Origin: Streptomyces minutiscleroticus | GTDB lineage: Bacteria; Actinomycetota; Actinomycetes; Streptomycetales; Streptomycetaceae | NCBI RefSeq assembly: GCF_014650875.1 | Contig: NZ_BMVU01000004.1 | Coordinates: forward strand, 1-64,000 | Length of the DNA: 64,000 nt | Direction: 5' to 3' | Shown here: piece by piece, positions 55,514 to 64,000 of the stretch | Position numbering within the stretch: position 1 is the first letter of the stretch | Layout of the letters: each line of letters opens with the position of its first letter | Made by a program: the position numbers and the translations under genes | Notes under the pieces: generated by a model | What the model saw: only the letters and a program-made list of their open reading frames with translations | What the model was told of the DNA's origin: nothing | Databases searched by the model: none

Positions 55514-57361
55514 TCACTCCACCGTCACGGACTTGGCGAGGTTGCGGGGCTGGTCCACCTCGTTGCCCCGCGCGGTCGCCAGCTCGCACGCGAACACCTG
55601 CAGCGGCACGGTCGCCACCAGCGGCTGCAGCAGCGTCGGCGTCGCCGGAACGCGCACGAGGTGGTCGGCGTAGGGCGTCACCGCCTCGTCCCCCTCCTCC
55701 GCGATCACCACGGTCCGCGCCCCCCGCGCCCGGATCTCCTGGATGTTGGACACGATCTTGTCGTGCAGCACGGACCGCCCCCGCGGCGACGGCACGACGA
55801 CCACGACCGGCACGTCCTCCTCGATCAGCGCGATCGGCCCGTGCTTCAGCTCCCCCGCCGCGAACCCCTCGGCGTGCATGTACGCGAGCTCCTTCAGCTT
55901 CAGCGCCCCCTCCAGCGCCACCGGATAGCCCACGTGCCGCCCCAGGAACAGCACGGTGTCCTTGTCCGCGAGCGAGCGCGCGAGCTTTCGCACCGGCTCC
56001 ATGGTTCCAAGCACCTGCTCGACCGAGCCCGCGATGTGCGACAGGTCCCGTACGACGGCCCGGATCTCGTCCCCCCACTTGGTGCCGCGCACCTGGCCCA
56101 GGTACAGCGCGACCAGGTAACACGCCACCAGCTGCGTGAGGAACGCCTTCGTGGACGCGACGGCGACCTCGGGACCGGCGTGCGTGTAGAGCACCGCGTC
56201 CGCCTCGCGCGGGATCGTCGAGCCGTTGGTGTTGCAGATGGCGAGCACCTTGGCGCCCTGCTCGCGGGCGTGCCGGAGCGCCATGAGCGTGTCCATGGTC
56301 TCGCCGGACTGCGAGATGGCGATCACCAGGGTCTGCTGGTCGAGGATCGGGTCGCGGTAGCGGAACTCGCTCGCCAGCTCCACCTCGCACGGGATGCGGG
56401 TCCAGTGCTCGATGGCGTACTTGGCGATGAGCCCGGCGTGGAAGGCCGTACCGCACGCCACGATCACCACCTTGTCCATCTCGCGCAGCTCGGAGTCGGA
56501 GATGCGGACCTCGTCGAGCGTCAGCGAGCCGGCCGCGTCGACGCGGCCCAGCAGCGTGTCGGCGACCGCCTTGGGCTGCTCGGCGATCTCCTTGAGCATG
56601 AAGTAGTCGTAGCCGCCCTTCTCCGCCGCGGACGCGTCCCAGTCCACGCGGTACGAGCGCACCTCGGCGGGCCGCCCGTCGAAGCCGGTCACCGTCACAC
56701 TGTCCCGGCGCAGCTCCACGACCTGGTCCTGCCCCAGCTCGATCGCCGAGCGCGTGTGGGCGATGAACGCGGCCACGTCCGAGGCCAGAAAGGCCTCGTC
56801 CTCCCCGACGCCCACCACGAGCGGCGAGTTCCGCCGCGCGCCCACGACCACGCCGGGCTCGTCCGCGTGCACGGCGACCAGCGTGAACGCGCCCTCCAGG
56901 CGCCGACACACCAGCCGCATCGCCTCGGCCAGGTCCGCGCACGCGGAGAACTCCTCGGCCAGCAGGTGCGCGACGACCTCGGTGTCCGTCTCGGAGGCCA
57001 GCCGGTGCCCGCGCCCGGCCAGCTCGGCCCGCAGCGCGGCGAAGTTCTCGATGATGCCGTTGTGGACGACGGCGACCCGCCCGGCGTTGTCGAGGTGCGG
57101 ATGGGCGTTGGCGTCGGTGGGTCCGCCGTGCGTGGCCCACCGGGTGTGCCCGATGCCGGTGGACCCGCTGGGCAGCGGTCGGTCGACCAGCTCCTTCTCC
57201 AGGTTGACCAGCTTCCCGGCCTTCTTCGCCGCGGCCAGCCCGCCGTCGGACAGCACCGCGACGCCCGCCGAGTCGTACCCCCGGTACTCCAGCCGCTTCA
57301 GTCCGGCGACGACCACGTCAAGCGCCGACTGCGACCCCACGTATCCCACGATTCCGCACAT
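55514..57361 (-). CDS. glmS: Glutamine-fructose-6-phosphate aminotransferase (isomerizing)
   Basis: GlmS makes glucosamine-6-phosphate from fructose-6-phosphate and glutamine, the entry to UDP-GlcNAc. The 615-residue enzyme has Cys2 as N-terminal nucleophile (MCGIVGYVG), [19 protein letters not shown] in the glutaminase domain, two SIS domains ([64 protein letters not shown]) and the diagnostic C-terminus [12 protein letters not shown]. No glmS ribozyme is evident upstream, as expected outside Firmicutes. It works with glmM in this window. Confidence 0.97.
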   Translation of the reverse strand: MCGIVGYVGSQSALDVVVAGLKRLEYRGYDSAGVAVLSDGGLAAAKKAGKLVNLEKELVDRPLPSGSTGIGHTRWATHGGPTDANAHPHLDNAGRVAVVHNGIIENFAALRAELAGRGHRLASETDTEVVAHLLAEEFSACADLAEAMRLVCRRLEGAFTLVAVHADEPGVVVGARRNSPLVVGVGEDEAFLASDVAAFIAHTRSAIELGQDQVVELRRDSVTVTGFDGRPAEVRSYRVDWDASAAEKGGYDYFMLKEIAEQPKAVADTLLGRVDAAGSLTLDEVRISDSELREMDKVVIVACGTAFHAGLIAKYAIEHWTRIPCEVELASEFRYRDPILDQQTLVIAISQSGETMDTLMALRHAREQGAKVLAICNTNGSTIPREADAVLYTHAGPEVAVASTKAFLTQLVACYLVALYLGQVRGTKWGDEIRAVVRDLSHIAGSVEQVLGTMEPVRKLARSLADKDTVLFLGRHVGYPVALEGALKLKELAYMHAEGFAAGELKHGPIALIEEDVPVVVVVPSPRGRSVLHDKIVSNIQEIRARGARTVVIAEEGDEAVTPYADHLVRVPATPTLLQPLVATVPLQVFACELATARGNEVDQPRNLAKSVTVE

Positions 57362-57390
57362 GCGGGCAGCCTAGGCCCCGGGCCGCGCCG

Positions 57391-57720
57391 TCACGACGCA
57401 CGAAACCGCCCGCGCCGCACCCACGGAGCCCCGCCACCGTGTATGCGGCCCTTGCGCTTGCTGCTCCCCCTCCCGCCGTCCGCGATCCGGTCGATCGCGT
57501 CCTGCACCAGCGCGAGGTACTCCGCCTCCTCGCAGCGCGGTTTGCTGCCCATCTCGTAGTCCTCCAGGCAAGCCTCGAGGTCCTCGCCGAGGTCCTCGTC
57601 CGGCAGGTCGGCGACCAGCTCGCTCCACACCCGCTCCTGAAGGGCCGGCTCCGCACCCCACGCCGGCTCGGACTTCTGTCTCCGGCGTAAGAGTCCCTGT
57701 ATGTGCTCGGTCAACGCCAT
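57391..57720 (-). CDS. Conserved hypothetical protein (109 aa)
   Basis: This small soluble protein begins MALTEHIQGLLRRRQKSEPAWG and has an acidic helical centre (ELVADLPDEDLGEDLEACLEDYEMGSKPRCEEAEYLALVQDAIDR in part). A basic Gly/Arg tail follows. No known domain. It lies 29 bp upstream of glmS on the same strand and may be co-transcribed with it. ATG at 57720 follows a GAGGGGG purine run. Confidence 0.7.
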   Translation of the reverse strand: MALTEHIQGLLRRRQKSEPAWGAEPALQERVWSELVADLPDEDLGEDLEACLEDYEMGSKPRCEEAEYLALVQDAIDRIADGGRGSSKRKGRIHGGGAPWVRRGRFRAS

Positions 57721-57928
57721 CCCAACCCCCTCATGGCCCCCTGCCCCCTCACAGCCCGGAAGACGGCTCACTCCCGGATGGCGCGAAGCTATCCCCCACC
57801 GTCCGCCCCGGTCCACACCTCCGACACCCCGGGATCACAGGAAACACACAGAGCACCCCTTTCGTCCCGGAATCCCGGCGTGACGGACTCCACCCCCACC
57901 CGCGTTCGAACTCCCGTAACAATGGACT

Positions 57929-58918
57929 GTGATCTCTCCGGTCCCCTCGTTGCCGCGGAGCGCCCACCGGTCCAGGCCGGAGGCGACTCCCTACGTCGAC
58001 CTCACCCGTGCCGAGTGGAGCGCGCTGCGCGACAAGACGCCGCTCCCGCTGACCGCCGAGGAGGTGGAGCGGCTGCGCGGCCTCGGCGACGTCATCGACC
58101 TCGACGAGGTGCGGGACGTCTACCTGCCGCTGTCCCGGCTGCTCAACCTCTACGTCGGCGCCACCGACGGACTCAGGGGCGCCCTGAACACCTTCCTGGG
58201 CGAGAAGGGCTCGCAGTCCGGCACACCGTTCGTCATAGGCGTCGCCGGCTCGGTCGCCGTGGGCAAGTCCACCGTCGCCCGTCTGCTCCAGGCCCTGCTG
58301 GCCCGCTGGCCCGAGCACCCGCGGGTGGAGCTGGTCACCACGGACGGCTTCCTGCTGCCGATGAAGGAGCTCCAGGCGCGCGGCCTCGTCTCGCGCAAGG
58401 GCTTCCCCGAGTCCTACGACCGGCGCGCGCTGACCCGCTTCGTGGCCGACATCAAGGCGGGCAAGGACGAGGTGACGGCGCCCGTCTACTCGCACCTCAT
58501 CTACGACATCGTCCCCGGCGAGCGGCTCGTCGTGCGCCGCCCGGACATCCTCATCGTCGAGGGCCTGAACGTCCTGCAGCCCGCCCTGCCCGGCAAGGAC
58601 GGCCGCACCCGGGTCGGCCTCGCGGACTACTTCGACTTCAGCGTGTACGTGGACGCGAAGGAGGAGGACATCCAGCGCTGGTACCTCAACCGCTTCCGCA
58701 AGCTCCGGCAGACGGCGTTCCAGAACCCGTCCTCGTACTTCCAGAAGTACACGCGGGTCTCGGAGGAGGAGGCGCTCGACTACGCGCGCACGACCTGGCG
58801 GACCATCAACAAGCCGAACCTGCTGGAGAACGTGGCGCCCACGCGCGGCCGCGCCACGCTCATCCTGCGCAAGGGCCCGGACCACAAGGTGCAGCGCCTG
58901 AGCCTGCGCAAGCTCTAG
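57929..58918 (+). CDS. coaA: Type I pantothenate kinase
   Basis: The enzyme phosphorylates pantothenate with ATP, the first and regulated step of CoA synthesis. The 329-residue protein has the P-loop [20 protein letters not shown], the catalytic region [41 protein letters not shown] and [12 protein letters not shown]. The C-terminal part includes [23 protein letters not shown] at 57929 lies 6 nt after TAACAAT-like -10 sequence, implying a leaderless transcript. Confidence 0.97.
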   Translation: MISPVPSLPRSAHRSRPEATPYVDLTRAEWSALRDKTPLPLTAEEVERLRGLGDVIDLDEVRDVYLPLSRLLNLYVGATDGLRGALNTFLGEKGSQSGTPFVIGVAGSVAVGKSTVARLLQALLARWPEHPRVELVTTDGFLLPMKELQARGLVSRKGFPESYDRRALTRFVADIKAGKDEVTAPVYSHLIYDIVPGERLVVRRPDILIVEGLNVLQPALPGKDGRTRVGLADYFDFSVYVDAKEEDIQRWYLNRFRKLRQTAFQNPSSYFQKYTRVSEEEALDYARTTWRTINKPNLLENVAPTRGRATLILRKGPDHKVQRLSLRKL

Positions 58919-58997
58919 TCGCACACCGGCCGCCGCCGTCCCGCGGGGCCCACGGTACGGCGGGGGAGCCGTCCGCACCTCCCGCTACGCTGCCGCC

Positions 58998-59930
58998 ATG
59001 CTGCATCTGCGCCTGATCACCCCGGCCGACCGCACGGAGTCCGCGGTGCGTCTGATCGAGGAAACGGTCGGCACCACGCACCTGGTCGTGCTGCCGGGCG
59101 CCGCGCGCGACCCGGCCGGTGACGTGGTGATGGTCGACGTGGCGCGCGAGGCGGGCGACGAACTCCTCGGCAAGCTGCGGAAGCTGGACCTCGAGAGGAC
59201 GGGGTCGATCGCCGTCGAGAGCATCGACCTGTCGCTGTCGGAGCGGGCCGAGAAGGCCTCGGAGGACGCTCCGGGCGAGGCCGCCGACGCGGTGCTGTGG
59301 GAGCACCTGGCGGACGCCACGCACGAGGAGTCCACGCTCTCCTTCACCTACCTGGCCTTCATCACGCTCGCCACGATGATCGCGGCCTGCGGCGTGGTGC
59401 TCGACAACGCGGTCCTGATCGTGGGCGCGATGGCGGTGGGCCCGGAGTTCGGGCCGCTGGCCGGATTCAGCACCGCCGTCGTGCAACGGGCGCCGCGCCT
59501 GGCGCTGCGCTCGCTGACCGCGCTGCTCGTGGGGTTCGCGGTGGCGATGGCGGTGACGGTGGGCTTCAGCCTGTTCATGGACGCGCTGCACCTGTTCAGC
59601 GAGGACCAGTTGGAGGGCGACCGGCCCAACACCGGCTTCGTGTACGCCCCGGATTCCTTCTCCTTCGTCGTGGCGGTCCTCGCCGGCATCGCCGGCACGT
59701 TGTCGCTGACCTCAGCGAAGTCCGGTGCCCTGATCGGCGTCGCCATCTCCGTCACGACGGTCCCGGCCGCCGCCAACGCGGCCGTCGCGCTCAGCTACGG
59801 GGACATGCGGCAGACGGTGGGCTCCGCGGAGCAACTCCTGCTCAACCTGCTGGGCATCGTCGTCGCCGGCACCCTCACCCTGCTGGCCCAGAAGTGGTTC
59901 TGGAACCGCAGGAACGCGGCCGCCCCATAG
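58998..59930 (+). CDS. DUF389 family membrane protein
   Basis: This 310-residue protein has a soluble N-terminal ferredoxin-like domain (about 1-85) and about six membrane segments (TYLAFITLATMIAACGVVLDNAVLIVGAMAVGPEFGPLAGFS is the conserved core of DUF389/TIGR00341). Function unknown. ATG lies 7 nt after TACGCT (58985-58990) without a ribosome-binding site, so it is probably leaderless. It follows coaA by 79 bp. Confidence 0.88.
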   Translation: MLHLRLITPADRTESAVRLIEETVGTTHLVVLPGAARDPAGDVVMVDVAREAGDELLGKLRKLDLERTGSIAVESIDLSLSERAEKASEDAPGEAADAVLWEHLADATHEESTLSFTYLAFITLATMIAACGVVLDNAVLIVGAMAVGPEFGPLAGFSTAVVQRAPRLALRSLTALLVGFAVAMAVTVGFSLFMDALHLFSEDQLEGDRPNTGFVYAPDSFSFVVAVLAGIAGTLSLTSAKSGALIGVAISVTTVPAAANAAVALSYGDMRQTVGSAEQLLLNLLGIVVAGTLTLLAQKWFWNRRNAAAP

Positions 59931-60152
59931 AAAACAACCCGCACCCGACACACCCCCGAACCACACCCGGACCGCCCCCGAACCCAGAACAGCCCGGACC
60001 CGCACCCGACATACCCCCGGACCCGAAACGGCCCGGACCCGCACCCGGCCACCGAAGTGCACCGGCCACGGGCCCGAGCCACATGCCCCGACCGCCGCCC
60101 GACCGGCCAGGGACCGACCGGCCAGGGGCCGAACGCCGTTATCCCAGCGCCG
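59931..60152. repeat. Low-complexity repeats between DUF389 and glmM
   Basis: ACCCGCACCCGACA(C/T)ACCCCCG occurs at 59937 and again 61 bp later at 59998; a partial third copy starts at 60037. Next to glmM the 14-bp unit CGCCGTTATCCCAG is duplicated in tandem (60134-60147, 60148-60161), so the last codons and stop of glmM are copied just beyond the gene. Confidence 0.65.
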
Positions 60153-61511
60153 TTATCCCAGCGCCGACTTCACCACGTCGGCGAGGCGCGCGGCGACGGA
60201 CCGCGCCTGCTCGATGTCGGCGGCCTCGACCATCACGCGCACCAGCGGCTCGGTGCCCGAGGACCGCAGCAGCACCCGCCCGGTGGAACCCAGCTCCCGC
60301 TCGGCCTCCTTGACGGCCTCGGACAGCTCGGCGGAGCTGTTCACCCGGGACTTGTCCACGTCGGGCACGTTCACGAGCACCTGCGGCAGCCGCTCCATGA
60401 CGGACGCGAGCTCCTTGAGGGACCGCTTGGTCTCGGCGACCCGGGCGGCCAGCATCAGACCGGTGAGCGTGCCGTCGCCGGTGGTCGCGTGGTCCAGGAT
60501 GATCACGTGCCCGGACTGCTCGCCACCGAGCGCGTAGCCGTGCTCCTTCATCTCCTCCAGCACGTAGCGGTCGCCGACCGCGGTCTGGACGAGCCGGACG
60601 CCCTCGCGCTCCATGGCGAGCTTGAAGCCCAGGTTGGACATGACGGTCGCGACGACGGTGTCGGAGCGCAGTGCGGAACGCTCCCGCATCGCCAGCGCGA
60701 GCACGGAGAGGATCTGGTCGCCGTCGACCTCGTTGCCCTCGTGGTCCACGGCCAGGCAGCGGTCGGCGTCACCGTCGTGCGCGATGCCGAGGTCGGCCCC
60801 GTGCTCGACGACCTTGGCCCGCAGCAGGTCCAGGTGGGTCGAGCCGCAGCCGTCGTTGATGTTGAGCCCGTCCGGATCGGCGCCGATGGTGACGACCTCG
60901 GCCCCGGCGCGCGTGAACGCCTCGGGCGAGACGCGGGCGGCCGCCCCGTGCGCCTCGTCCAGCACGATCTTCAGCCCGTCGAGCCGGTTCGGCAGCACGC
61001 CGACGAGGTGGGCGACGTACCGGTCGAAGCCCTCGTGGTAGTCCTTCACGCGGCCGACGCCGGCCCCGGTCGGCCGGTCCCAGGGGGCGCCGGTGCGGTG
61101 CTCCTCGTACACGGCCTCGATCCGGTCCTCCAGCTCGTCGGCCAGCTTGTGGCCGCCGCGCGCGAAGAACTTGATGCCGTTGTCGGGCATGGCGTTGTGG
61201 CTGGCGGAGAGCATCACGCCGAGGTCCGCTCCGAGCACGCCGGTCAGGTACGCGACCGCGGGCGTCGGCAGCACGCCGACCCGCAGCACGTCCACGCCGG
61301 CGCTCGCGAGCCCCGCGACCACGGCGGCCTCCAGGAACTCGCCGGACGCCCGCGGATCGCGCCCGACGACCGCGGTCGGGCGGTGCCCCTCGAAGGTGCC
61401 CACCTCACCGAGTACGTGCGCCGCCGCGACGGAGAGTCCGAGCGCGAGCTCGGCCGTCAGATCCGCGTTGGCGACACCGCGCACACCGTCCGTGCCGAAG
61501 AGTCGTCCCAC
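60153..61511 (-). CDS. glmM: Phosphoglucosamine mutase
   Basis: GlmM interconverts glucosamine-6-phosphate and glucosamine-1-phosphate on the way to UDP-GlcNAc. The 452-residue protein starts [14 protein letters not shown] and has the phosphoserine loop [18 protein letters not shown] (S104), the Mg loop [23 protein letters not shown] and the C-terminal [18 protein letters not shown] at 61511 is chosen because GGAGGAC precedes it by 6-7 nt. It is downstream of rplM-rpsI on the same strand, behind a terminator, an order typical of actinobacteria. Confidence 0.97.
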   Translation of the reverse strand: MGRLFGTDGVRGVANADLTAELALGLSVAAAHVLGEVGTFEGHRPTAVVGRDPRASGEFLEAAVVAGLASAGVDVLRVGVLPTPAVAYLTGVLGADLGVMLSASHNAMPDNGIKFFARGGHKLADELEDRIEAVYEEHRTGAPWDRPTGAGVGRVKDYHEGFDRYVAHLVGVLPNRLDGLKIVLDEAHGAAARVSPEAFTRAGAEVVTIGADPDGLNINDGCGSTHLDLLRAKVVEHGADLGIAHDGDADRCLAVDHEGNEVDGDQILSVLALAMRERSALRSDTVVATVMSNLGFKLAMEREGVRLVQTAVGDRYVLEEMKEHGYALGGEQSGHVIILDHATTGDGTLTGLMLAARVAETKRSLKELASVMERLPQVLVNVPDVDKSRVNSSAELSEAVKEAERELGSTGRVLLRSSGTEPLVRVMVEAADIEQARSVAARLADVVKSALG

Positions 61512-61697
61512 TGTGATGTCCTCCGAACTGTCGGAAATTCCCGAGAAAAGCAAGGTGAAGCTCGTCCAGGCCGCGGCGTCCACCCCCTGACGGGGCCCGA
61601 GAGACTCAGAAGGACAGTTGGGCTCCGAAAATCATCCGAGCGTGCAAACCTTTGAGCGCCATATGACGTTATACGCCGAACTCTATGAATAAACGAA

Positions 61698-61730
61698 CGC
61701 CCCGACGGCACACAGCGTGCCGCCGGGGCG
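61698..61730 (-). terminator. Hairpin terminator after rpsI
   Basis: CGCCCCGACGGCAC pairs with GTGCCGCCGGGGCG (14 bp, one mismatch; 5-nt loop), 26 bp beyond the rpsI stop codon. On the minus strand it is followed by TTCGTTTATTCATAG, which is T-rich. Confidence 0.8.
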
Positions 61731-61755
61731 AACGGTCGTACGAAGCAGGCAGCGA

Positions 61756-62271
61756 TTAGCGCTTGCTGTACTGCGGGGCCTTGCGGGCCTTCTTCAGACC
61801 GGCCTTCTTGCGCTCGACGGCGCGGTCGTCACGACGCAGGAACCCGGCCTTCTTGAGCGGGCCGCGGTTGTTGTCCACGTCCGCCTCGTTCAGGGCGCGG
61901 GCCACGCCGAGGCGCAGGGCGCCGGCCTGACCGGAGACACCGCCACCCGCGATGCGGGCGACGACGTCGTAGCGGCCCTCGAGCTCGAGCACCTTGAAGG
62001 GCTCGTTGACTTCCTGCTGGTGCACCTTGTTCGGGAAGTAGTCCTCGAGGGTGCGACCGTTGATCTTCCACTTGCCGGAGCCCGGAACGATCCGGACGCG
62101 GGCGATGGCGTTCTTGCGACGGCCCAGGCCGGCGGCCGGCTGCGGGTCGCCGAAGCGGGAGGCCAGCGACTCCGAGGTGTACTCGCCCTCCAGGGGGACC
62201 TCGGACTCGGTGGTGTACTGGTCGATGTCGACAGTCTCGTCGAGAGGCTGCTCGGCGGTGGTCTCGGCCAC
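61756..62271 (-). CDS. rpsI: 30S ribosomal protein S9
   Basis: This is ribosomal protein S9, 171 residues. An acidic actinobacterial N-terminal extension (about 1-45) precedes the conserved core [40 protein letters not shown] and the basic C-terminal tail [17 protein letters not shown] that reaches the P-site tRNA. GTG start ([12 protein letters not shown]). It follows rplM by 42 bp in the usual rplM-rpsI operon. Confidence 0.98.
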   Translation of the reverse strand: MAETTAEQPLDETVDIDQYTTESEVPLEGEYTSESLASRFGDPQPAAGLGRRKNAIARVRIVPGSGKWKINGRTLEDYFPNKVHQQEVNEPFKVLELEGRYDVVARIAGGGVSGQAGALRLGVARALNEADVDNNRGPLKKAGFLRRDDRAVERKKAGLKKARKAPQYSKR

Positions 62272-62313
62272 GATTCTCCTCAGATTCTCTTCAGTCTTAG
62301 GGGGTGGCCGGAC

Positions 62314-62757
62314 TTACTGCGCGACCTGGGTGATCTCGAACGGAACCGGCTGCTGAGCAGCGTGCGGGTGGTTCTCGCCCGCGTAGACCTTCAGCTTCGA
62401 GAGCATCTGACGGCCGAGGGAGTTCTTCGGGAGCATGCCCTTGACGGCCTTCTCGACGGCCTTCTCGGGGTTGTTCGCCAGCAGGTCGTCGTAGCGGACG
62501 GACCGCAGACCGCCCGGGTAGCCGGAGTGGCGGTACGCCATCTTCTGGGTCCGCTTGTTGCCGGACAGGTGCACCTTGTCGGCGTTGATGATGATGACGA
62601 AGTCACCAGCGTCGACGTGCGGCGCGTAGATCGGCTTGTGCTTGCCCCGCAGAAGGGTGGCGGCGGTGGACGCCAGGCGGCCCAGGACGACGTCCCGGGC
62701 ATCGATGACGTGCCACTGGCGGGTGATATCGCCGGGCTTGGGGCTGTACGTACGCAC
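62314..62757 (-). CDS. rplM: 50S ribosomal protein L13
   Basis: This is ribosomal protein L13, 147 residues of usual length, with [55 protein letters not shown] and [31 protein letters not shown] start. It is first in the operon with rpsI. A promoter can be placed about 180 bp upstream, leaving a long leader that could be regulatory. Confidence 0.98.
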   Translation of the reverse strand: MRTYSPKPGDITRQWHVIDARDVVLGRLASTAATLLRGKHKPIYAPHVDAGDFVIIINADKVHLSGNKRTQKMAYRHSGYPGGLRSVRYDDLLANNPEKAVEKAVKGMLPKNSLGRQMLSKLKVYAGENHPHAAQQPVPFEITQVAQ

Positions 62758-62938
62758 GGTTCGTAGCCTTCGCTTCTTCAGTGAATGGTCCTGACAAGGT
62801 CACCGAAGACGATCACGACAGCCCTGACCGCACTGCGGTGACGCAAACCGCGTGCTGGTCGCTGGTCATCGGCCCGGTGGACCGGTGTAAGGGCCCCTCA
62901 CGTGAGAATGAGCAAGCCAATACACATAACGAACTGGC

Positions 62939-62968
62939 AGGTTACCCGTCTCGCCCCGGATGGGTCAA
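62939..62968 (-). promoter_or_regulatory. Candidate rplM-rpsI promoter
   Basis: On the minus strand TTGACC (62968-62963) and TAACCT (62944-62939) are 18 bp apart. Transcription would start near 62932 and give a leader of about 175 nt before the rplM GTG. The leader contains inverted repeats such as GACCAGCGACCAG/CTGGTCGCTGGTC near 62855. I see no recognisable L13 leader motif. Positions 62969-63159 hold nothing further that I can assign. Confidence 0.55.
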
Positions 62969-63159
62969 AACGGGGAGCCCTCGCGAGGCTCCTGCCGTGT
63001 TTCAGGATACTGCGCGGCGGGGAAAGCGCCGGCAGCACCGGCAGCACGGCGGCTCCTCGCCCGCGCCGGAGACCGCGGGACGTCCCTTCCCTGCGGCTTC
63101 CCTGCGGCCGGGCGCCCCCGCCCGCAGACAGACCCCGGCAGCGGCCGGACCCCTCCCCG

Positions 63160-64000
63160 TCAGTGGCCCGGCCGCTCCGCGCCGACAGCCGGACGCTCCC
63201 CCTCGGCGGCCGGGTCCTCCGTCTCGGCGGCCGGACGCGCCTCCCCGGCGGCCGGACGCGGCCCCCGCCGCCCCGGCACCGCGCCCGTCGCCGCCCGGCG
63301 GCCCACCGCCGCGGCCAGCACGCACAGCGTCACCGCGTCCCGGAAGGCCCGCCGGGTCTCCGCCTCCAGGTACGGCAGGGAGAACCCCGGCACCTGCGGC
63401 ACCAGCGCGGCCCAGAACCACGGGCCGCGGGCCACCGCCCCCGGCTCCAGCGCCCCGGCGAGCAGCACCGGCACGACGGCCATCAGGTAGTGGTCGTAGG
63501 AGGTCCGGGAGGCGAGGAAGGCCGCCAGCAGCAGCGGCGCGGCGGTCTCCGCGAGCCGTGCGGGCCCGGGACCGCCCCGCCGCCAGCGTCGGTACGCGCA
63601 CCACACCAGGCAGCCCGCGGCGGCCGTCGCCAGCAGCGAGGCGGCGTGCTCCGGCACACCGAGCCGCGGCAGCACCGCCGCCGGGGACATCTCGTAGGGC
63701 CGCATGAAGTCGTCGCCGCCGCGCAGCAGGAAGGGCAGGGTACGGGTGAGGAACCCGGCGGGGTCGGGCATCAGCAGCGCGGCGAGGCCCGAGGCGGCGG
63801 CCGGGACCAGGACCGCGGCGGCCAGCCCGCGCCACCGGCGGGCCAGGACGAAGAGCAGCAGGACGGGCACGAGCAGCGGTTTCACGGCGATCGCGGCGCC
63901 GACCACCGCACCGGCGGCGGTCCACCGGCCGCGGTGGGCCAGCAGCAGCGCCGCGGGCAGGGCGAGCGCGGCCACCGCGGTCCAGTTGCCCAGGCGGACC
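63160..64000 (-). CDS. GT87-like membrane glycosyltransferase (DUF2029), 5' end beyond the window
   Basis: The visible 280 residues are the C-terminal part of a polytopic membrane protein. It starts mid-helix (LGNWTAVAALALPAALLLAHRG), then RWTAAGAVVGAAIAVKPLLVPVLLLFVLARRW, GFLTRTLPFLLRGGDDF and YDHYLMAVVPVLLAGAL. The AVKPLLxPVLLLF element is typical of polyprenyl-phosphate-mannose-dependent GT87/DUF2029 transferases (PimE-like). The C-terminal 45 residues form an Ala/Glu/Arg/Pro-rich tail. The reading frame is open through position 64000. Acceptor unknown. Confidence 0.8.
   Translation of the reverse strand, partial: VRLGNWTAVAALALPAALLLAHRGRWTAAGAVVGAAIAVKPLLVPVLLLFVLARRWRGLAAAVLVPAAASGLAALLMPDPAGFLTRTLPFLLRGGDDFMRPYEMSPAAVLPRLGVPEHAASLLATAAAGCLVWCAYRRWRRGGPGPARLAETAAPLLLAAFLASRTSYDHYLMAVVPVLLAGALEPGAVARGPWFWAALVPQVPGFSLPYLEAETRRAFRDAVTLCVLAAAVGRRAATGAVPGRRGPRPAAGEARPAAETEDPAAEGERPAVGAERPGH

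Noticed and set aside
52052..57559. An open frame of more than 1,800 codons on the plus strand opposite alr, nnr, acpS and glmS
   Set aside because: It is a shadow of G+C-rich coding DNA on the other strand; the minus-strand genes have clear family motifs and the plus-strand translation is low complexity.

Overview
The window is chromosomal DNA of a Streptomyces (or a very close relative). It is about 73% G+C, with strong third-position G/C bias and frequent GTG and TTG starts. It carries a WhiB protein of the WhmD type, the F420 genes fbiA/fbiB and a SpoIIM-like membrane protein. Several genes appear to be leaderless, with a TAnnnT-like -10 box 5-8 nt before the start codon. The content is core-chromosome housekeeping. 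I saw no insertion sequence, prophage, CRISPR array, tRNA gene or natural-product cluster.

Layout. 1-360: minus-strand leader and tandem promoters of an rRNA operon whose 16S gene lies just outside the left edge. 0.5-5 kb: SpoIIM-like and RDD membrane proteins (divergent), then a hypothetical gene and ahcY. 5.5-13 kb: a minus-strand run of CDF metal transporter, manA, SIS-domain protein, Trm112-like protein, manB and lactate permease. 13-20.5 kb: DUF3499, metallopeptidase-like gene, DUF5719, a 1,226-residue membrane glycosyltransferase and whmD. 20.9-25.7 kb: cysteine dioxygenase behind a Cys-rich leader peptide, fbiA-fbiB and a DNA glycosylase. 25.8-46.4 kb: a cell-envelope region with an NDP-sugar pyrophosphorylase, PGRP amidase, TIGR03089 protein, a GT2 glycosyltransferase and six LytR-CpsA-Psr (LCP) loci, one of them frameshifted. 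Interspersed are a thioesterase, an M19 dipeptidase homologue without catalytic residues, a VOC/CGNR divergent pair, a UDP-glucose dehydrogenase-type enzyme and an acyl-CoA dehydrogenase. 46.5-57.7 kb: the minus-strand tsaB-rimI-tsaD and alr-hydrolase-tsaE groups, nnr, acpS and glmS. 57.9-64 kb: coaA, a DUF389 protein, glmM, the rplM-rpsI operon and a GT87-like gene cut by the right edge.

How the genes fit together. manA, manB and the NDP-sugar synthase supply activated hexoses such as GDP-mannose. glmS and glmM make glucosamine-1-phosphate for UDP-GlcNAc, and alr makes D-alanine. The glycosyltransferases and LCP proteins plausibly build glycopolymers and attach them to peptidoglycan, and the PGRP amidase remodels it. 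tsaB/tsaD/tsaE belong to the tRNA t6A pathway and rimI acetylates ribosomal proteins; rplM-rpsI encode ribosomal proteins. The order SIS-manB-DUF3499-metallopeptidase-like-whiB-fbiA-fbiB-NDP-sugar synthase-LCP resembles, from memory, the mycobacterial whiB2/fbiAB region, so it appears to be an old actinobacterial gene neighbourhood.

Most noteworthy: (i) a 30-codon ORF ending in a cysteine-rich run directly upstream of cysteine dioxygenase, a candidate cysteine-sensing leader peptide; (ii) an M19 dipeptidase homologue in which the expected metal-binding motifs are replaced; (iii) an 18-bp DtxR-like palindrome over the -10 box of a 62-residue protein gene; (iv) a palindrome array between divergent VOC and CGNR-regulator genes; (v) an LCP gene broken by about four small indels inside an otherwise intact LCP cluster; (vi) tandem-repeat expansions in several intergenic regions, including three copies of a 61-bp unit.
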